Origin: Citrobacter freundii
GTDB lineage: Bacteria > Pseudomonadota > Gammaproteobacteria > Enterobacterales > Enterobacteriaceae
Assembly: GCF_029717145.1 (NCBI RefSeq)
Contig: NZ_CP099222.1
Location: 1,178,001-1,242,000, forward strand
DNA: 64,000 nt
Direction of reading: 5' to 3'
The position numbers and the translations under genes were made by a program. Shown here in pieces: positions 47,655 to 59,327 of this stretch. The notes under the pieces are model-generated. The model did no database searches and was not told the origin of the DNA. It worked only from the letters and a program-made list of their open reading frames with translations. Every line of letters starts with the position of its first letter. Positions within the stretch are counted from its first letter, which is position 1.

Positions 47655-48290
47655 TTGACCAATCACGAGCGTCGCGTTGTTTTTTTTGATTTGGACGGTA
47701 CGTTACACCAGCAGGATATGTTCGGTAGTTTTCTGCGTTATCTGCTGCGCCGCCAACCGTTGAATGCGCTGCTTGTACTGCCGCTGTTACCGATTATCGC
47801 GGTGGCGATGTTGATCAAAGGGCGCGCCGCCCGTTGGCCAATGAGTTTGCTCCTGTGGGGATGCACTTTTGGTCGGCGAGAAGCACGCCTTAAAGCCCAC
47901 CAAGCTGATTTTGTGCGTTGGTTTCGCCATCACGTGACGGCGTTTCCGCTGGTGCAGCAGCGTCTGACCACCTATCTGTTAAGCTCTGATGCGGATATTT
48001 GGCTGATCACCGGTTCCCCGCAGTCGCTGGTCGAGCAGGTTTACTTTGACACCCCGTGGCTGCCTCGGGTGAATCTTATCGCCAGTCAAATGGCGCGCGG
48101 TTACGGTGGCTGGGTGCTGCCTTTACGCTGCCTTGGCCATGAGAAAGTCATCCAACTGGAACGCCAGATTGGCGCCCCACTGGCGCTGTATAGCGGCTAC
48201 AGCGACAGTAAGCAGGACAATCCGCTGCTCTCGTTCTGCCAGCATCGTTGGCGCGTCACGCCGCGTGGAGAGCTGCAGCAACTCGAATAG
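47655..48290 (+). CDS. pgpC: Phosphatidylglycerophosphatase C
   Basis: 211 residues, TTG start with CTAAGG before it. HAD-family phosphatase with FDLDGT (Asp12, Asp14) and ITGSP motif II, plus a membrane-associated segment (about 36-55, LNALLVLPLLPIIAVAML). It dephosphorylates phosphatidylglycerophosphate. It is 3 bp from the PTS gene, so may be cotranscribed with it here. Confidence 0.93.
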   Translation: MTNHERRVVFFDLDGTLHQQDMFGSFLRYLLRRQPLNALLVLPLLPIIAVAMLIKGRAARWPMSLLLWGCTFGRREARLKAHQADFVRWFRHHVTAFPLVQQRLTTYLLSSDADIWLITGSPQSLVEQVYFDTPWLPRVNLIASQMARGYGGWVLPLRCLGHEKVIQLERQIGAPLALYSGYSDSKQDNPLLSFCQHRWRVTPRGELQQLE

Positions 48291-48295
48291 AGTAA

Positions 48296-48844
<549 letters not shown>

Positions 48845-48852
48845 TTACAGCG

Positions 48853-48887
48853 GTAGGCCGGATAAGGCTTTTAAGCCGCCATCCGGC
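48853..48887. repeat. REP element between tadA and mltF
   Basis: GTAGGCCGGATAAGG...CCGCCATCCGGC, a single REP hairpin in the gap between convergent tadA and mltF. Confidence 0.8.
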
Positions 48888-48899
48888 ATGAGCATGCCA

Positions 48900-50450
48900 C
48901 TACTTTTCCTCCTTCTTCTGCGGGGAAAACAGCAGTGAAGGGGTGTGCGTCAGATAGTTCGACGAGGTTTGCGAGAGAAACGCTGAGAGCGGAAATTTCT
49001 CTTTCCCTAACAACTCTGCGGGCGAAACCGCCGGATAATCCTGCGCCAGTTGCTGCGTTTCGATCGCCTGCTTTTCTTTCTCCTGCAGATATCCCACCAG
49101 ACTTATCTGATACTTACGGATATTCTCTACGTAGGCATAGGCTTCGTGGCCGCGTGCATAGCCATAGGTCAGTTTTTTGTACCAGGGCTTTTGGCTGAGC
49201 AGCGGCAAGCGCTGTTTTACGTCGGCCCAACTGTCCGGGTTACCTTTGGTTTTTACCGTCAGCGCGCGGGCATCCAGCATATGCGCATACCCCATATTAT
49301 AGGCGGCAAGCGCAAACCAGATCCGTTCGCCCTCGGGGACGGTATCCGGAACTTTACTCATCATATCTTGCAGATAGCGAGCGCCCCCGCTGATGCTTTG
49401 CTCGGCGTCGGTTCGGTCCGTTAATCCCAGACTCTGGGCGGTATTTTTGGTCAGCATCATCAGACCACGTACGCCGGTCGGCGAGGTGGCCTGTGCATCC
49501 CAGTGCGATTCCTGATAAGAGATGGCCGCCAGCAATCGCCAGTCTATCTCTTGCGCATATTTCTCAAACAGCGGCTTGAGATCAGGCAATACGCTGTCGA
49601 CCGCCCGTAAAAACGTGCGGGTATCAACATAGTCAAAATCATTGCCATGCCCGAGATATTTTTCTTCCAGCCGCGCCAGTAACCCGTCTTCATTGATGGT
49701 GTTAAAGAAATCCAGCAGGGCGGCGGAAAGTGTATTGTCATCGTCCAGCGGGCTAAACCAGGTCACCGGTTGTTCGTCAGAGACATCCAGTGCGACGGCC
49801 AGTTCAGGGTGTACGCGCTGATACAGACTTATCGCTACGGAATCGGCAATGGTGTAGTCCAGCTTGCCGTTGATGACATCATCGAGCAGTTCCGTGGTGC
49901 CCTTTTTATCATCGATCTTCCAGCTCAGCTCAGGAAATTTTGTTTCTTTCAGGTGTTGCAGGTCATTCACCACCACGTGCCCGGGGGCGATAGTCAACTG
50001 TTTATCTGTCACGTTGGCCAGGGTGCGTGGACGATATTGCCCGACCCGATACACCAGTTGCTGGGAAACCGAGTAGTAGGTGGGGCCTGGCTGGTAATTT
50101 TTGACCCGTTCGCTGTTATAGACCAGACCGGCGGCGAGCAGATCGGCCTTGCCGTTGTCGAGGTCGTCAAAAAGCTGGCTGATATTCTGGCGCACGGTGA
50201 TTTTTAACTTCACGCCTAAATAACGGGCGAACTGTTGGGCCAGCTCATAATCCAGCCCGAAGCGTTTCCCGGTAAGAGTGGAATGCGTTAACGGAGAGTC
50301 AATGGTACTGACGCGCAGCTCTCCCCGCGATTGAATGGCGGCGATACGATTGTCGGCTTTACCGAACCAAGGAATGGATGGCCACAAGGCCGCTGCCAGC
50401 AGCAACGTCAAAATGCCGATAAACAGATAATTAATCTTTAATTTTTTCAA
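48900..50450 (-). CDS. mltF: Membrane-bound lytic murein transglycosylase F
   Basis: 516 residues. An N-terminal hydrophobic signal (about 8-28) precedes a periplasmic solute-binding-protein-like domain (about 40-265). A C-terminal family-1 transglycosylase domain follows, with catalytic Glu in [19 protein letters not shown] and the AAYNMGYAH motif. It cleaves peptidoglycan to anhydro-muropeptides. It is divergent from purL. Confidence 0.96.
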   Translation of the reverse strand: MKKLKINYLFIGILTLLLAAALWPSIPWFGKADNRIAAIQSRGELRVSTIDSPLTHSTLTGKRFGLDYELAQQFARYLGVKLKITVRQNISQLFDDLDNGKADLLAAGLVYNSERVKNYQPGPTYYSVSQQLVYRVGQYRPRTLANVTDKQLTIAPGHVVVNDLQHLKETKFPELSWKIDDKKGTTELLDDVINGKLDYTIADSVAISLYQRVHPELAVALDVSDEQPVTWFSPLDDDNTLSAALLDFFNTINEDGLLARLEEKYLGHGNDFDYVDTRTFLRAVDSVLPDLKPLFEKYAQEIDWRLLAAISYQESHWDAQATSPTGVRGLMMLTKNTAQSLGLTDRTDAEQSISGGARYLQDMMSKVPDTVPEGERIWFALAAYNMGYAHMLDARALTVKTKGNPDSWADVKQRLPLLSQKPWYKKLTYGYARGHEAYAYVENIRKYQISLVGYLQEKEKQAIETQQLAQDYPAVSPAELLGKEKFPLSAFLSQTSSNYLTHTPSLLFSPQKKEEK

Positions 50451-50615
50451 TTAGTTAATTCTCTGAACCGTGCGTTGTTTCAGCCTGCTATGCTCGCGAT
50501 TAAGAAGTGAATTCATCATCAATGAGCGGCATTTTGCTTAAACTTGCGTCAGTTGGCAACTCCTTCAGCAGGGGGGCAGCATTTGAGGATAACTGACGGT
50601 TGTGATTTTATTTCG

Positions 50616-50654
50616 ACGCAAACGGTTTCGTCGGCGCGGCAGATTCTTTATAAT
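50616..50654 (+). promoter_or_regulatory. purL promoter with PurR operator
   Basis: ACGCAAACGGTTTCGT (50616-50631) matches the PurR box at 14 of 16 positions. TATAAT (50649-50654) follows, so the operator covers the -35 region (TTTCGT 50626-50631). It lies 65 bp before the purL ATG. Confidence 0.88.
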
Positions 50655-50718
50655 GACGCCCGTTTCCCCCCTTGCGCACACTTATAAGCGCCTCAGGCGC
50701 TTCGAAGACGAGAGACTT

Positions 50719-53700
50719 ATGATGGAAATTCTGCGTGGTTCGCCTGCACTGTCTGCATTCCGTATTAACAAATTGCTGGCGCGTTTTCAGGCGGCCAATC
50801 TTCAGGTTCACACTATTTACGCCGAGTATGTCCATTTTGCTGACCTGAATGCCCCGTTAAACGAGGATGAGCATGCGCAACTTGCACGCTTGTTGCAATA
50901 CGGTCCGAGTCTCAGCAGCCACGTCCCTGAAGGCAAGCTGCTGCTGGTTACGCCTCGCCCGGGAACCATCTCCCCCTGGTCTTCTAAAGCGACTGATATT
51001 GCCCATAACTGTGGCTTGCAACAGATTAGCCGTCTGGAACGTGGCGTTGCCTACTATGTTGAAGCCTCCACGCTAAGCGCTGAACAGTGGCAGGAAGTGG
51101 CTGCCGTGTTACACGACCGCATGATGGAAACGGTTTTCTCTGCGCTGGACGATGCACAAGCGTTGTTTGCTCATCACCAACCGGCGCCGGTTTCTAGCGT
51201 TGACCTGCTGGGTACAGGTCGCCAGGCGCTGATCGACGCGAACCTGCGTTTGGGTCTGGCGCTGGCAGACGATGAAATCGACTATTTACAGGATGCGTTT
51301 ATCAAACTGGGACGCAACCCGAACGACATCGAGCTGTACATGTTTGCGCAGGCCAACTCTGAGCACTGCCGCCATAAAATTTTTAACGCCGACTGGGTAA
51401 TCGACGGTAAACCGCAGCCGAAGTCGCTGTTCAAGATGATTAAAAACACCTTCGAAACCACGCCGGATCACGTATTGTCTGCCTATAAAGACAACGCGGC
51501 AGTGATGGAAGGCTCTGAGGTCGGGCGCTACTTCGCCGACCATCAAACCGGTCGTTATGATTTCCATCAGGAGCCTGCGCATATCCTGATGAAGGTCGAA
51601 ACCCACAACCACCCGACTGCTATCTCTCCATGGCCGGGCGCAGCAACTGGCTCCGGCGGTGAAATCCGCGACGAGGGTGCGACCGGGCGTGGCGCGAAGC
51701 CGAAAGCTGGGCTGGTGGGTTTCTCCGTGTCCAACCTGCGTATTCCGGGCTTTGAACAGCCGTGGGAAGAAGATTTCGGCAAGCCGGATCGGATCGTTAC
51801 CGCACTGGATATCATGACTGACGGCCCGCTGGGCGGCGCGGCGTTTAACAACGAATTCGGTCGCCCGGCGTTGACCGGCTATTTCCGTACCTATGAAGAA
51901 AAAGTGAATAGCCACAACGGTGAAGAGCTGCGCGGCTATCACAAACCCATCATGCTGGCCGGTGGGATCGGCAACATTCGCGCCGATCACGTGCAGAAAG
52001 GCGAGATCGTCGTCGGTGCGAAACTGATCGTCCTCGGTGGTCCGGCAATGAACATCGGGCTTGGCGGCGGGGCGGCGTCTTCAATGGCCTCCGGCCAGTC
52101 CGATGCCGATCTGGATTTTGCTTCCGTACAGCGCGACAACCCAGAAATGGAACGTCGCTGTCAGGAAGTGATCGACCGCTGCTGGCAGATGGGGGATGCG
52201 AACCCGATTCTGTTCATCCACGACGTGGGTGCGGGTGGTCTGTCTAATGCGATGCCTGAGCTGGTCAGTGACGGCGGACGCGGCGGTAAGTTTGAGCTGC
52301 GCGATATCTTAAGTGATGAGCCAGGCATGAGTCCGCTGGAGATCTGGTGTAACGAATCTCAGGAGCGTTACGTCCTGGCGGTTGCTGCAGATCAGTTGCC
52401 CCTGTTTGACGAACTGTGTAAGCGCGAGCGCGCACCGTATGCGGTAATTGGTGAGGCCACCGAAGAGCAGCATCTTTCGATGAATGACCGTCATTTCGAT
52501 AATCAGCCGATCGACCTGCCGCTCGATGTGCTGCTGGGCAAAACACCAAAAATGACCCGTAATGTGCAAACGCTGAAAGCGAAGGGCGAGCAGCTTGCGC
52601 GTGAGCAGATTACGCTGGCCGATGCGGTCAACCGCGTGCTGCACCTGCCTGCCGTCGCAGAAAAAACGTTCCTCGTAACCATCGGCGACCGTACCGTCAC
52701 CGGCATGGTAGCGCGCGACCAAATGGTCGGGCCGTGGCAGATCCCGGTAGCGAACTGCGCAGTGACCACCGCCAGCCTGGATAGCTATTATGGTGAAGCG
52801 ATGTCTCTCGGTGAGCGTGCGCCGGTTGCGCTGCTGGACTTCTCTGCCTCTGCCCGTCTGGCAGTGGGGGAAGCGCTGACCAACATTGCGGCGACGCAGA
52901 TTGGCGATATCAAACGTATCAAGCTCTCCGCAAACTGGATGGCGGCAGCCGGCCACCCTGGCGAAGATGCTGGGTTGTACGAAGCGGTCAAAGCGGTAGG
53001 GGAAGAGCTATGCCCGGCGCTTGGCCTGACTATCCCGGTGGGTAAAGACTCCATGTCGATGAAAACCCGCTGGCAGGAAGGCAACGAACAGCGTGAAATG
53101 ACCTCGCCGCTGTCGCTGGTGATCACCGCGTTTGCCCGTGTGGAAGATGTCCGTCATACCATCACCCCTGAACTCTCAACCGAAGACAACGCCCTGCTGC
53201 TGATTGACCTCGGTCTGGGTCATAACGCGTTGGGTGCGACTGCACTGGCGCAGGTCTATCGCCAACTGGGCGACAAACCGGCGGATGTCCGCAACGTTGC
53301 GCAGCTGAAAGGCTTCTATGATGCCATGCAGGCGCTGGTTGCTGCGCGTAAGCTGTTGGCCTACCACGACCGTTCTGACGGTGGTCTGCTGGTGACGCTG
53401 GCGGAAATGGCCTTTACCGGTCACTGCGGTATTCAGGCGGATATTAGCACGCTCGGCGATGACCGCCTGGCGGCACTGTTTAACGAAGAGTTAGGTGCGG
53501 TGATTCAGGTTCGCGCGGCGGATCGTGAGGCGGTAGAAGCGCTGCTGGCACAGCATGGCCTCGGCGACTGCGTTCACTATGTTGGCCAGGCTGAAGCCAG
53601 CGACCGTTTTGTGATTACTGCCAACGGTCAGACGGTGTTCAGCGAAAGCCGCTCCACGCTTCGTATGTGGTGGGCAGAAACCACCTGGCAGATGCAGCGT

Positions 53701-54606
53701 CTACGCGACAACCCTGAATGTGCCGATCAGGAACATGACGCCAAAGCCAACGATGCCGATCCCGGTCTTAACGTAAAACTGTCGTTTGATATCAACGAAG
53801 ACGTTGCAGCCCCGTACATCGCCACCGGCGCACGTCCCAAAGTGGCCGTGCTGCGCGAGCAGGGTGTTAACTCTCACGTTGAAATGGCTGCGGCGTTCCA
53901 CCGTGCGGGCTTTGACGCCATCGACGTTCACATGAGCGATCTGCTGGGCGGGCGCATTGGTCTGGGGAATTTCCAGGCGCTGGTGGCCTGTGGCGGATTC
54001 TCTTACGGTGACGTATTAGGTGCCGGTGAAGGTTGGGCGAAATCCATTCTGTTCAACAACCGCGTGCGTGATGAGTTTGAAACCTTCTTCCATCGCCCGC
54101 AGACGCTGGCGCTCGGGGTGTGTAACGGCTGTCAGATGATGTCTAATCTGCGTGAACTGATCCCGGGTAGCGACCTGTGGCCACGTTTTGTGCGTAACCA
54201 CTCCGATCGCTTTGAAGCGCGCTTTAGCCTGGTAGAAGTAACGCAAAGCCCGTCGCTGCTGCTGCAGGGTATGGTGGGTTCCATGATGCCGATTGCCGTT
54301 TCTCACGGTGAAGGGCGTGTGGAAGTCCGTGATGATGCGCATTTGGCGGCACTGGAAAGTAAAGGTTTGGTGGCGTTACGTTTCGTCGACAACTTTGGCA
54401 AGGTCACCGAAACCTATCCGGCTAACCCGAACGGTTCGCCAAACGGGATCACGGCGGTGACCACCGAAAATGGCCGCGTAACGATCATGATGCCACATCC
54501 GGAACGTGTGTTCCGCACGGTGAGCAACTCCTGGCACCCGGAAAACTGGGGCGAGGACAGCCCGTGGATGCGCATCTTCCGTAACGCGCGTAAACAACTC
54601 GGCTAA
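50719..54606 (+). CDS. purL: Phosphoribosylformylglycinamidine synthase
   Basis: 1295 residues from the first ATG of a pair ([14 protein letters not shown]), the E. coli length. Large single-chain enzyme: N-terminal PurS-like part, two AIRS-like ATP-binding halves ([30 protein letters not shown]) and a C-terminal glutaminase. The glutaminase has nucleophile Cys in [12 protein letters not shown] and HGEGR. It converts FGAR to FGAM in purine synthesis. Confidence 0.99.
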   Translation: MMEILRGSPALSAFRINKLLARFQAANLQVHTIYAEYVHFADLNAPLNEDEHAQLARLLQYGPSLSSHVPEGKLLLVTPRPGTISPWSSKATDIAHNCGLQQISRLERGVAYYVEASTLSAEQWQEVAAVLHDRMMETVFSALDDAQALFAHHQPAPVSSVDLLGTGRQALIDANLRLGLALADDEIDYLQDAFIKLGRNPNDIELYMFAQANSEHCRHKIFNADWVIDGKPQPKSLFKMIKNTFETTPDHVLSAYKDNAAVMEGSEVGRYFADHQTGRYDFHQEPAHILMKVETHNHPTAISPWPGAATGSGGEIRDEGATGRGAKPKAGLVGFSVSNLRIPGFEQPWEEDFGKPDRIVTALDIMTDGPLGGAAFNNEFGRPALTGYFRTYEEKVNSHNGEELRGYHKPIMLAGGIGNIRADHVQKGEIVVGAKLIVLGGPAMNIGLGGGAASSMASGQSDADLDFASVQRDNPEMERRCQEVIDRCWQMGDANPILFIHDVGAGGLSNAMPELVSDGGRGGKFELRDILSDEPGMSPLEIWCNESQERYVLAVAADQLPLFDELCKRERAPYAVIGEATEEQHLSMNDRHFDNQPIDLPLDVLLGKTPKMTRNVQTLKAKGEQLAREQITLADAVNRVLHLPAVAEKTFLVTIGDRTVTGMVARDQMVGPWQIPVANCAVTTASLDSYYGEAMSLGERAPVALLDFSASARLAVGEALTNIAATQIGDIKRIKLSANWMAAAGHPGEDAGLYEAVKAVGEELCPALGLTIPVGKDSMSMKTRWQEGNEQREMTSPLSLVITAFARVEDVRHTITPELSTEDNALLLIDLGLGHNALGATALAQVYRQLGDKPADVRNVAQLKGFYDAMQALVAARKLLAYHDRSDGGLLVTLAEMAFTGHCGIQADISTLGDDRLAALFNEELGAVIQVRAADREAVEALLAQHGLGDCVHYVGQAEASDRFVITANGQTVFSESRSTLRMWWAETTWQMQRLRDNPECADQEHDAKANDADPGLNVKLSFDINEDVAAPYIATGARPKVAVLREQGVNSHVEMAAAFHRAGFDAIDVHMSDLLGGRIGLGNFQALVACGGFSYGDVLGAGEGWAKSILFNNRVRDEFETFFHRPQTLALGVCNGCQMMSNLRELIPGSDLWPRFVRNHSDRFEARFSLVEVTQSPSLLLQGMVGSMMPIAVSHGEGRVEVRDDAHLAALESKGLVALRFVDNFGKVTETYPANPNGSPNGITAVTTENGRVTIMMPHPERVFRTVSNSWHPENWGEDSPWMRIFRNARKQLG

Positions 54607-54624
54607 CATGACCGCGTGATGTTC

Positions 54625-54653
54625 AAGGCCCCTCCACGTGAGGGGCTTTTTTT
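54625..54653 (+). terminator. Terminator of purL
   Basis: GCCCCTC-CACGT-GAGGGGC followed by T7, 21 bp after the stop. Confidence 0.92.
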
Positions 54654-54657
54654 ATGT

Positions 54658-54788
54658 TGTAGGTCGGATAAGGCGCTTACGCCGTCATCTGGCAATGTGC
54701 GCGATACTGCCTGATGGCGCTGCGCTTATCAGGCCTACGGGGAAGAGCGGTTGTAGGCTGGATAAGGCGTTTACGCCGCCATCCGGCA
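54658..54788. repeat. BIME of three REP units after purL
   Basis: REP units at about 54658-54694, 54708-54737 (inverted) and 54752-54788 alternate in orientation, forming a small BIME. They separate purL from the glmY control region. Confidence 0.85.
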
Positions 54789-54820
54789 ATAAACTCAGTG
54801 CTTGCGCCGCAAAATTAAAG

Positions 54821-54838
54821 TGTCGGGAATTCCCGACA
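54821..54838. promoter_or_regulatory. GlrR site 1 upstream of glmY
   Basis: TGTC-GGGAATTCCC-GACA, a perfect TGTC-N10-GACA and an uninterrupted 18-bp palindrome. Confidence 0.88.
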
Positions 54839-54853
54839 TCGAGGGTAGGGTGA

Positions 54854-54871
54854 TGTCGTCAAAAAGAGACA
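54854..54871. promoter_or_regulatory. GlrR site 2 upstream of glmY
   Basis: TGTC-GTCAAAAAGA-GACA, a perfect TGTC-N10-GACA, 33 bp from site 1. Confidence 0.85.
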
Positions 54872-54916
54872 TTTAATTAATTGATTTATAATTGTTTTGT
54901 TTTTAAGTGCTACAGG

Positions 54917-54934
54917 TGTTGCTAATTAGCGACA
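54917..54934. promoter_or_regulatory. GlrR site 3 upstream of glmY
   Basis: TGTT-GCTAATTAGC-GACA, one mismatch in the left half; N10 is itself a palindrome. Confidence 0.75.
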
Positions 54935-55015
54935 CATAGCGCAAAAAACAGCCAAAACCATTCATCGATTAAATGAATATATTTTGTATATTTATCATTG
55001 TGTTAATATAATGTT

Positions 55016-55044
55016 TTGAATGTTGGCACGCTTTCTGCATAATA
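55016..55044 (+). promoter_or_regulatory. Overlapping sigma-70 and sigma-54 promoters of glmY
   Basis: Sigma-54: TTGGCACGCTTTCTGCAT has GG at 55025-55026 and GC at 55037-55038, the correct -24/-12 spacing. Sigma-70: TTGAAT (55016-55021), 17 bp, CATAAT (55039-55044). Both predict a start at about 55051, as in E. coli glmY. Confidence 0.88.
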
Positions 55045-55050
55045 CTAAGC

Positions 55051-55235
55051 AGTGGCTCATTCACCTTCTTATGTCAGCCCCTTCGGGACGCGCTACATAA
55101 ACTTCGAATGACGCACAACAAGGTGCCTGCCGTCCAACTTCTGATATTTGCCTTGCGCATATCAAACTCCGGGCGAAACGTCGAGTTAGGCACCGCCTTA
55201 TTCCATAACAAAGCCGGGTCATTCCCGGCTTTGTT
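55051..55235 (+). ncRNA. glmY: Small regulatory RNA GlmY
   Basis: About 185 bases, from AGTGGCTCATTCACC to the terminator hairpin AACAAAGCCGGG/CCCGGCTTTGTT. Nearly identical to E. coli GlmY. It sequesters the adaptor RapZ, thereby sparing GlmZ and raising GlmS (glucosamine-6-phosphate synthase). Transcribed just before glrK, under GlrR control. Confidence 0.95.
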
Positions 55236-55293
55236 GTATCTGGCGTTCCCCTCAGTTAGCATCGTCCTATCCCTTTTCGTTGAGAGTAACGCC

Positions 55294-56724
55294 TTGAAGC
55301 GCTGGTCTGTTTTCCCCCGGTCTTTACGTCAGTTGGTTACGCTGGCATTTTTGCTGATCCTGCTGCCTCTGTTAGTTCTGGCCTGGCAGGCATGGCAAAG
55401 TCTGAATGCCCTAAGCGCCCAGGCGGCGCTAACCAATCGCACCACGCTGATTGATGCCAGGCGGAGTGAGGCGATGACTAACGCGGCACTGGAGATGGAA
55501 CGCAGCTATCGGCAATACTGCGTGCTGGATGACCCGACACTGGCGAAGGTTTATCAGGGGCAGCGTAAACGTTACAGCGATATGCTGGATGCCCATGCGG
55601 GTGTGTTGCCTGACGTCAAACTCTATCAGGCGCTTCGCCAGGATCTGAACGATCTCGCGCAGTTGCAGTGTCAAAACAGCGGCCCCGACAGTGTGGCGGC
55701 TGAACGTCTTGAGGCTTTTGCCAATGCCAATACCGAGATGGTGCAGGCCACGCGAACCGTGGTCTTCTCGCGCGGCCAGCAGCTGCAACAAGAAATTGCT
55801 GAACGTGGTCAGTTCTTTGGTTGGCAGGCGCTGGTACTGTTTCTCGTTAGCCTGGCGATGGTGCTGCTGTTCACGCGGATGATCATCGGTCCGGTAAAAG
55901 CCATTGAACGAATGATCAACCGTCTGGGGGAAGGCCGCTCGCTGGGCGATACCGTATCGTTTACCGGTCCGCGAGAGCTGCGATCGGTGGGGCAGCGTAT
56001 TATCTGGCTGAGTGAGCGCCTGTCGTGGCTTGAATCTCAGCGGCATCAATTTTTACGCCATCTTTCACATGAACTCAAAACGCCGCTGGCGAGCATGCGT
56101 GAGGGAACCGAACTGCTGGCCGATCAGGTCGTTGGCCCACTGACGCCGGAACAAAAAGAAGTTGTCGGAATTTTGGATGACAGCAGCCGCAATCTGCAAA
56201 AACTGATTGAGCAACTGCTTGATTACAACCGCAAGCTGGCCGATGACGCGATTCAACTGGAAAGGGTTGAAATCGCGCCGCTCGTGGAGAGAGTGGTTTC
56301 TGCACATAGTCTGCCCGCGCGCGCCAAAATGATACATACTGATGTGGCGCTGGCAGAAAGCGCCTGTCTGGCAGAGCCGGTGCTGTTAATGAGCGTGCTG
56401 GACAATCTTTATTCCAATGCGGTGCACTATGGTGCTGAATCCGGTACCATTTGCATCCGCAGCAGCTTGCATGGTGCGACGGTGTACATTGACGTAATGA
56501 ATACCGGCGAGCCGATTCCGCCAGCAGAAAAGACCATGATCTTCGAGCCTTTTTTCCAGGGAAGCCATCAGCGAAAAGGGGCGGTAAAAGGAAGCGGATT
56601 AGGACTCAGTATCGCCAGAGATTGCATCCGCCGTATGCGGGGGGAGCTGTACCTGGTCGACGATTATGCGCAAGGCGTTTGTTTTCGCATCGAACTGCCG
56701 CTATCTGCAATGAAAAACCATTAA
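55294..56724 (+). CDS. glrK: Sensor histidine kinase GlrK (QseE)
   Basis: 476 residues from TTG 55294 (LKRWSVFPRSLRQ), matching the E. coli N-terminus; the frame stays open further upstream but runs through GlmY. Two membrane helices (about 14-33, 170-190), a HAMP domain, the H-box RHLSHELKTPLASM and ATPase motifs (GSGLGLSIA). Phosphorylates GlrR. GAGAG precedes the TTG. Confidence 0.95.
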   Translation: MKRWSVFPRSLRQLVTLAFLLILLPLLVLAWQAWQSLNALSAQAALTNRTTLIDARRSEAMTNAALEMERSYRQYCVLDDPTLAKVYQGQRKRYSDMLDAHAGVLPDVKLYQALRQDLNDLAQLQCQNSGPDSVAAERLEAFANANTEMVQATRTVVFSRGQQLQQEIAERGQFFGWQALVLFLVSLAMVLLFTRMIIGPVKAIERMINRLGEGRSLGDTVSFTGPRELRSVGQRIIWLSERLSWLESQRHQFLRHLSHELKTPLASMREGTELLADQVVGPLTPEQKEVVGILDDSSRNLQKLIEQLLDYNRKLADDAIQLERVEIAPLVERVVSAHSLPARAKMIHTDVALAESACLAEPVLLMSVLDNLYSNAVHYGAESGTICIRSSLHGATVYIDVMNTGEPIPPAEKTMIFEPFFQGSHQRKGAVKGSGLGLSIARDCIRRMRGELYLVDDYAQGVCFRIELPLSAMKNH

Positions 56725-56767
56725 AATGAATCTAAGTCTGGTGAGTATGCCACACGTTGTTGTCCGA

Positions 56768-57490
56768 ATGCTTAAACGACATTTTTTCCGCCGCGCATTA
56801 TTGCTAAGCTTGCCGTGCCTGGCGCTGGTGGGGTGTGTGCCGAACGCGGTGGATCATATTATCGGCGATCCTTCACAGGAGAAAATTCCGCCCCATCAGT
56901 TGGCGGATTACCTTTCAACCGAGTGCGCAGATATCTGGTCACTGCAGGGGCAGTCTACGGATAGTAATCCGTTGTACTGGCTGCGTGCCATGGACTGTGC
57001 TGACCGCCTGATGCCGGTTCAAGCCCGTAGTGAAGCCAGTACCCAGCTCACTGACACCTGGCAGGGCGCGTTTAAGCGCGGGATCCTGCTCGCCAGTGCC
57101 AATATCACACCGCCGGAAAGACGAGATGTGGTGACGCGACTTGATGCGCTCAGTCCGCAAATTCCGGCGCAGGTACGGCCGCTGTATCAGGTCTGGTTTA
57201 GCGGCCAAACTCTGCAGTTACAGTTGGCCGAAGAGCGCATGCGCTACAGCAAACTTCAACAGTCGTCAGACAGCGATCTTGATACGCTGCGTCAGCAGCA
57301 ACAGCATTTGCAGACGCAGCTCGATCTCACTACCCGCAAACTGGAAAATCTGACCGATATTGAGCGTCAGCTTTCCACGCGCAAGCCTGCCGGCAGTTAC
57401 AATCCTGATGCGCTGCACGGGAATGAAAAACTCTCCACACCTGACGATGCCGGGGGCACCGGGTCCTCGAGCGAGGAGGTAACGCCATGA
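56768..57490 (+). CDS. qseG: Outer-membrane lipoprotein QseG
   Basis: 240 residues from ATG 56768; earlier ATGs at 56747 and 56726 are possible, all with weak ribosome sites. Lipoprotein signal ends CLALVGCV; an N-terminal helical domain and coiled coil (LQLQLAEERMRYSKLQ to LTTRKLENLTDIERQL) follow. QseG contacts the GlrK periplasmic part and is needed for its activity. The C-terminal tail differs from E. coli. Overlaps glrR by 4 bp. Confidence 0.88.
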   Translation: MLKRHFFRRALLLSLPCLALVGCVPNAVDHIIGDPSQEKIPPHQLADYLSTECADIWSLQGQSTDSNPLYWLRAMDCADRLMPVQARSEASTQLTDTWQGAFKRGILLASANITPPERRDVVTRLDALSPQIPAQVRPLYQVWFSGQTLQLQLAEERMRYSKLQQSSDSDLDTLRQQQQHLQTQLDLTTRKLENLTDIERQLSTRKPAGSYNPDALHGNEKLSTPDDAGGTGSSSEEVTP

Positions 57491-58824
57491 TAAGCCGTAA
57501 ACCCGCACATTTGCTGCTGGTCGATGACGATCCGGGATTGTTGAAGTTACTCGGCATGCGTTTAACCAGTGAAGGCTACAGCGTCGTGACGGCGGAAAGC
57601 GGGCAGGAAGGGTTACGGGTGCTTAACCGTGAAAAGGTGGATCTGGTCATCAGCGATCTGCGCATGGATGAAATGGACGGCATGCAGTTGTTTACCGAAA
57701 TCCAGAAAGTCCAGCCGGGTATGCCGGTTATTATCCTGACCGCGCATGGTTCAATTCCGGATGCGGTAGCTGCAACTCAGCAGGGCGTATTTAGTTTTCT
57801 GACCAAACCGGTCGATAAAGACGCGTTATACAACGCCATTGACGGGGCGCTGGAACAATCTGCCCCGGCGACCGATGACGGCTGGCGCGAATCGGTTGTC
57901 ACCCGCAGCCCGTTGATGCTGCGTCTGTTAGAGCAGGCGCGTATGGTGGCGCAATCGGACGTCAGCGTGCTGATTAACGGCCAAAGCGGTACCGGCAAAG
58001 AAATTTTTGCCCAGGCTATCCATAACGCCAGCCCGCGCGGCAGCAAACCTTTTATTGCGATTAACTGCGGCGCGTTGCCGGAACAATTGCTCGAGTCCGA
58101 GCTGTTTGGTCATGCGCGTGGCGCGTTTACCGGGGCGGTGAGCAATCGTGAGGGGCTATTTCAGGCCGCCGAGGGCGGGACGCTGTTTCTGGATGAGATA
58201 GGCGATATGCCCGCGCCATTGCAGGTGAAATTGCTGCGTGTGTTGCAGGAGCGTAAAGTTCGCCCCCTTGGCAGCAACCGTGATATCGACATTGACGTGC
58301 GGATTGTCTCCGCAACGCACCGCGACTTACCCAAAGCGATGGCGCGGGGCGAATTCCGTGAGGATCTCTACTACCGCCTTAACGTGGTGAGCCTGAAGAT
58401 CCCGCCGCTGGCTGAACGTACGGAAGACATTCCCTTGCTGGCAAACCATCTGCTGCGTCAGTCCGCCGAACGGCACAAACCGTTTGTGCGCGCATTCTCG
58501 ACCGATGCCATGAAGCGTTTAATGACCGCCAGCTGGCCGGGCAACGTGCGTCAACTGGTCAACGTTATCGAACAATGCGTGGCGCTCACCTCATCGCCAG
58601 TGATCAGTGACGCGCTGGTGGAGCAGGCGCTGGAAGGTGAAAATACCGCCTTGCCAACCTTTGTTGAAGCGCGTAACCAGTTTGAACTGAACTACCTGCG
58701 TAAGCTGCTGCAAATAACCAAAGGCAACGTGACCCACGCAGCGCGAATGGCGGGGCGCAACCGCACCGAATTCTATAAATTGCTTTCTCGACATGAGCTG
58801 GATGCAAACGACTTTAAAGAGTAG
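57487..58824 (+). CDS. glrR: Sigma-54-dependent response regulator GlrR (QseF)
   Basis: 445 residues: receiver domain with phospho-acceptor Asp57 in DLVISDLRMDEMDG, AAA+ domain with Walker A GQSGTGKE and sigma-54 contact loop GAFTGA, and a C-terminal helix-turn-helix. It activates glmY from the TGTC-N10-GACA sites upstream and rpoE in E. coli. Operon glrK-qseG-glrR, then glnB after 68 bp. Confidence 0.97.
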   Translation: MISRKPAHLLLVDDDPGLLKLLGMRLTSEGYSVVTAESGQEGLRVLNREKVDLVISDLRMDEMDGMQLFTEIQKVQPGMPVIILTAHGSIPDAVAATQQGVFSFLTKPVDKDALYNAIDGALEQSAPATDDGWRESVVTRSPLMLRLLEQARMVAQSDVSVLINGQSGTGKEIFAQAIHNASPRGSKPFIAINCGALPEQLLESELFGHARGAFTGAVSNREGLFQAAEGGTLFLDEIGDMPAPLQVKLLRVLQERKVRPLGSNRDIDIDVRIVSATHRDLPKAMARGEFREDLYYRLNVVSLKIPPLAERTEDIPLLANHLLRQSAERHKPFVRAFSTDAMKRLMTASWPGNVRQLVNVIEQCVALTSSPVISDALVEQALEGENTALPTFVEARNQFELNYLRKLLQITKGNVTHAARMAGRNRTEFYKLLSRHELDANDFKE

Positions 58825-58832
58825 CACCGTAA

Positions 58833-59231
<399 letters not shown>

Positions 59232-59244
59232 GCCGCGCCGTGCT

Positions 59245-59319
59245 TGCCGGATGGCGGTGTAAACACCTTATCAGGCCTACAAAACCCCGTAGGCCTGATA
59301 AGCGCAGCGCCATCAGGCA
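59245..59319. repeat. BIME between glnB and hmp
   Basis: Two REP units in opposite orientation (59245-59280, 59289-59319) between convergent glnB and hmp; they end 9 bp before the hmp stop. Confidence 0.85.
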
Positions 59320-59327
59320 TGACGTAA

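Noticed and set aside
54658-54788. CRISPR-like alternating repeats
   Set aside because: The units are REP hairpins in alternating orientation with no regular spacers and no cas genes; they form a BIME.
55108-55293. N-terminal extension of glrK from ATG 55108
   Set aside because: The extra 62 codons are GlmY sequence and its terminator, with no similarity to GlrK; the TTG start gives the known N-terminus.
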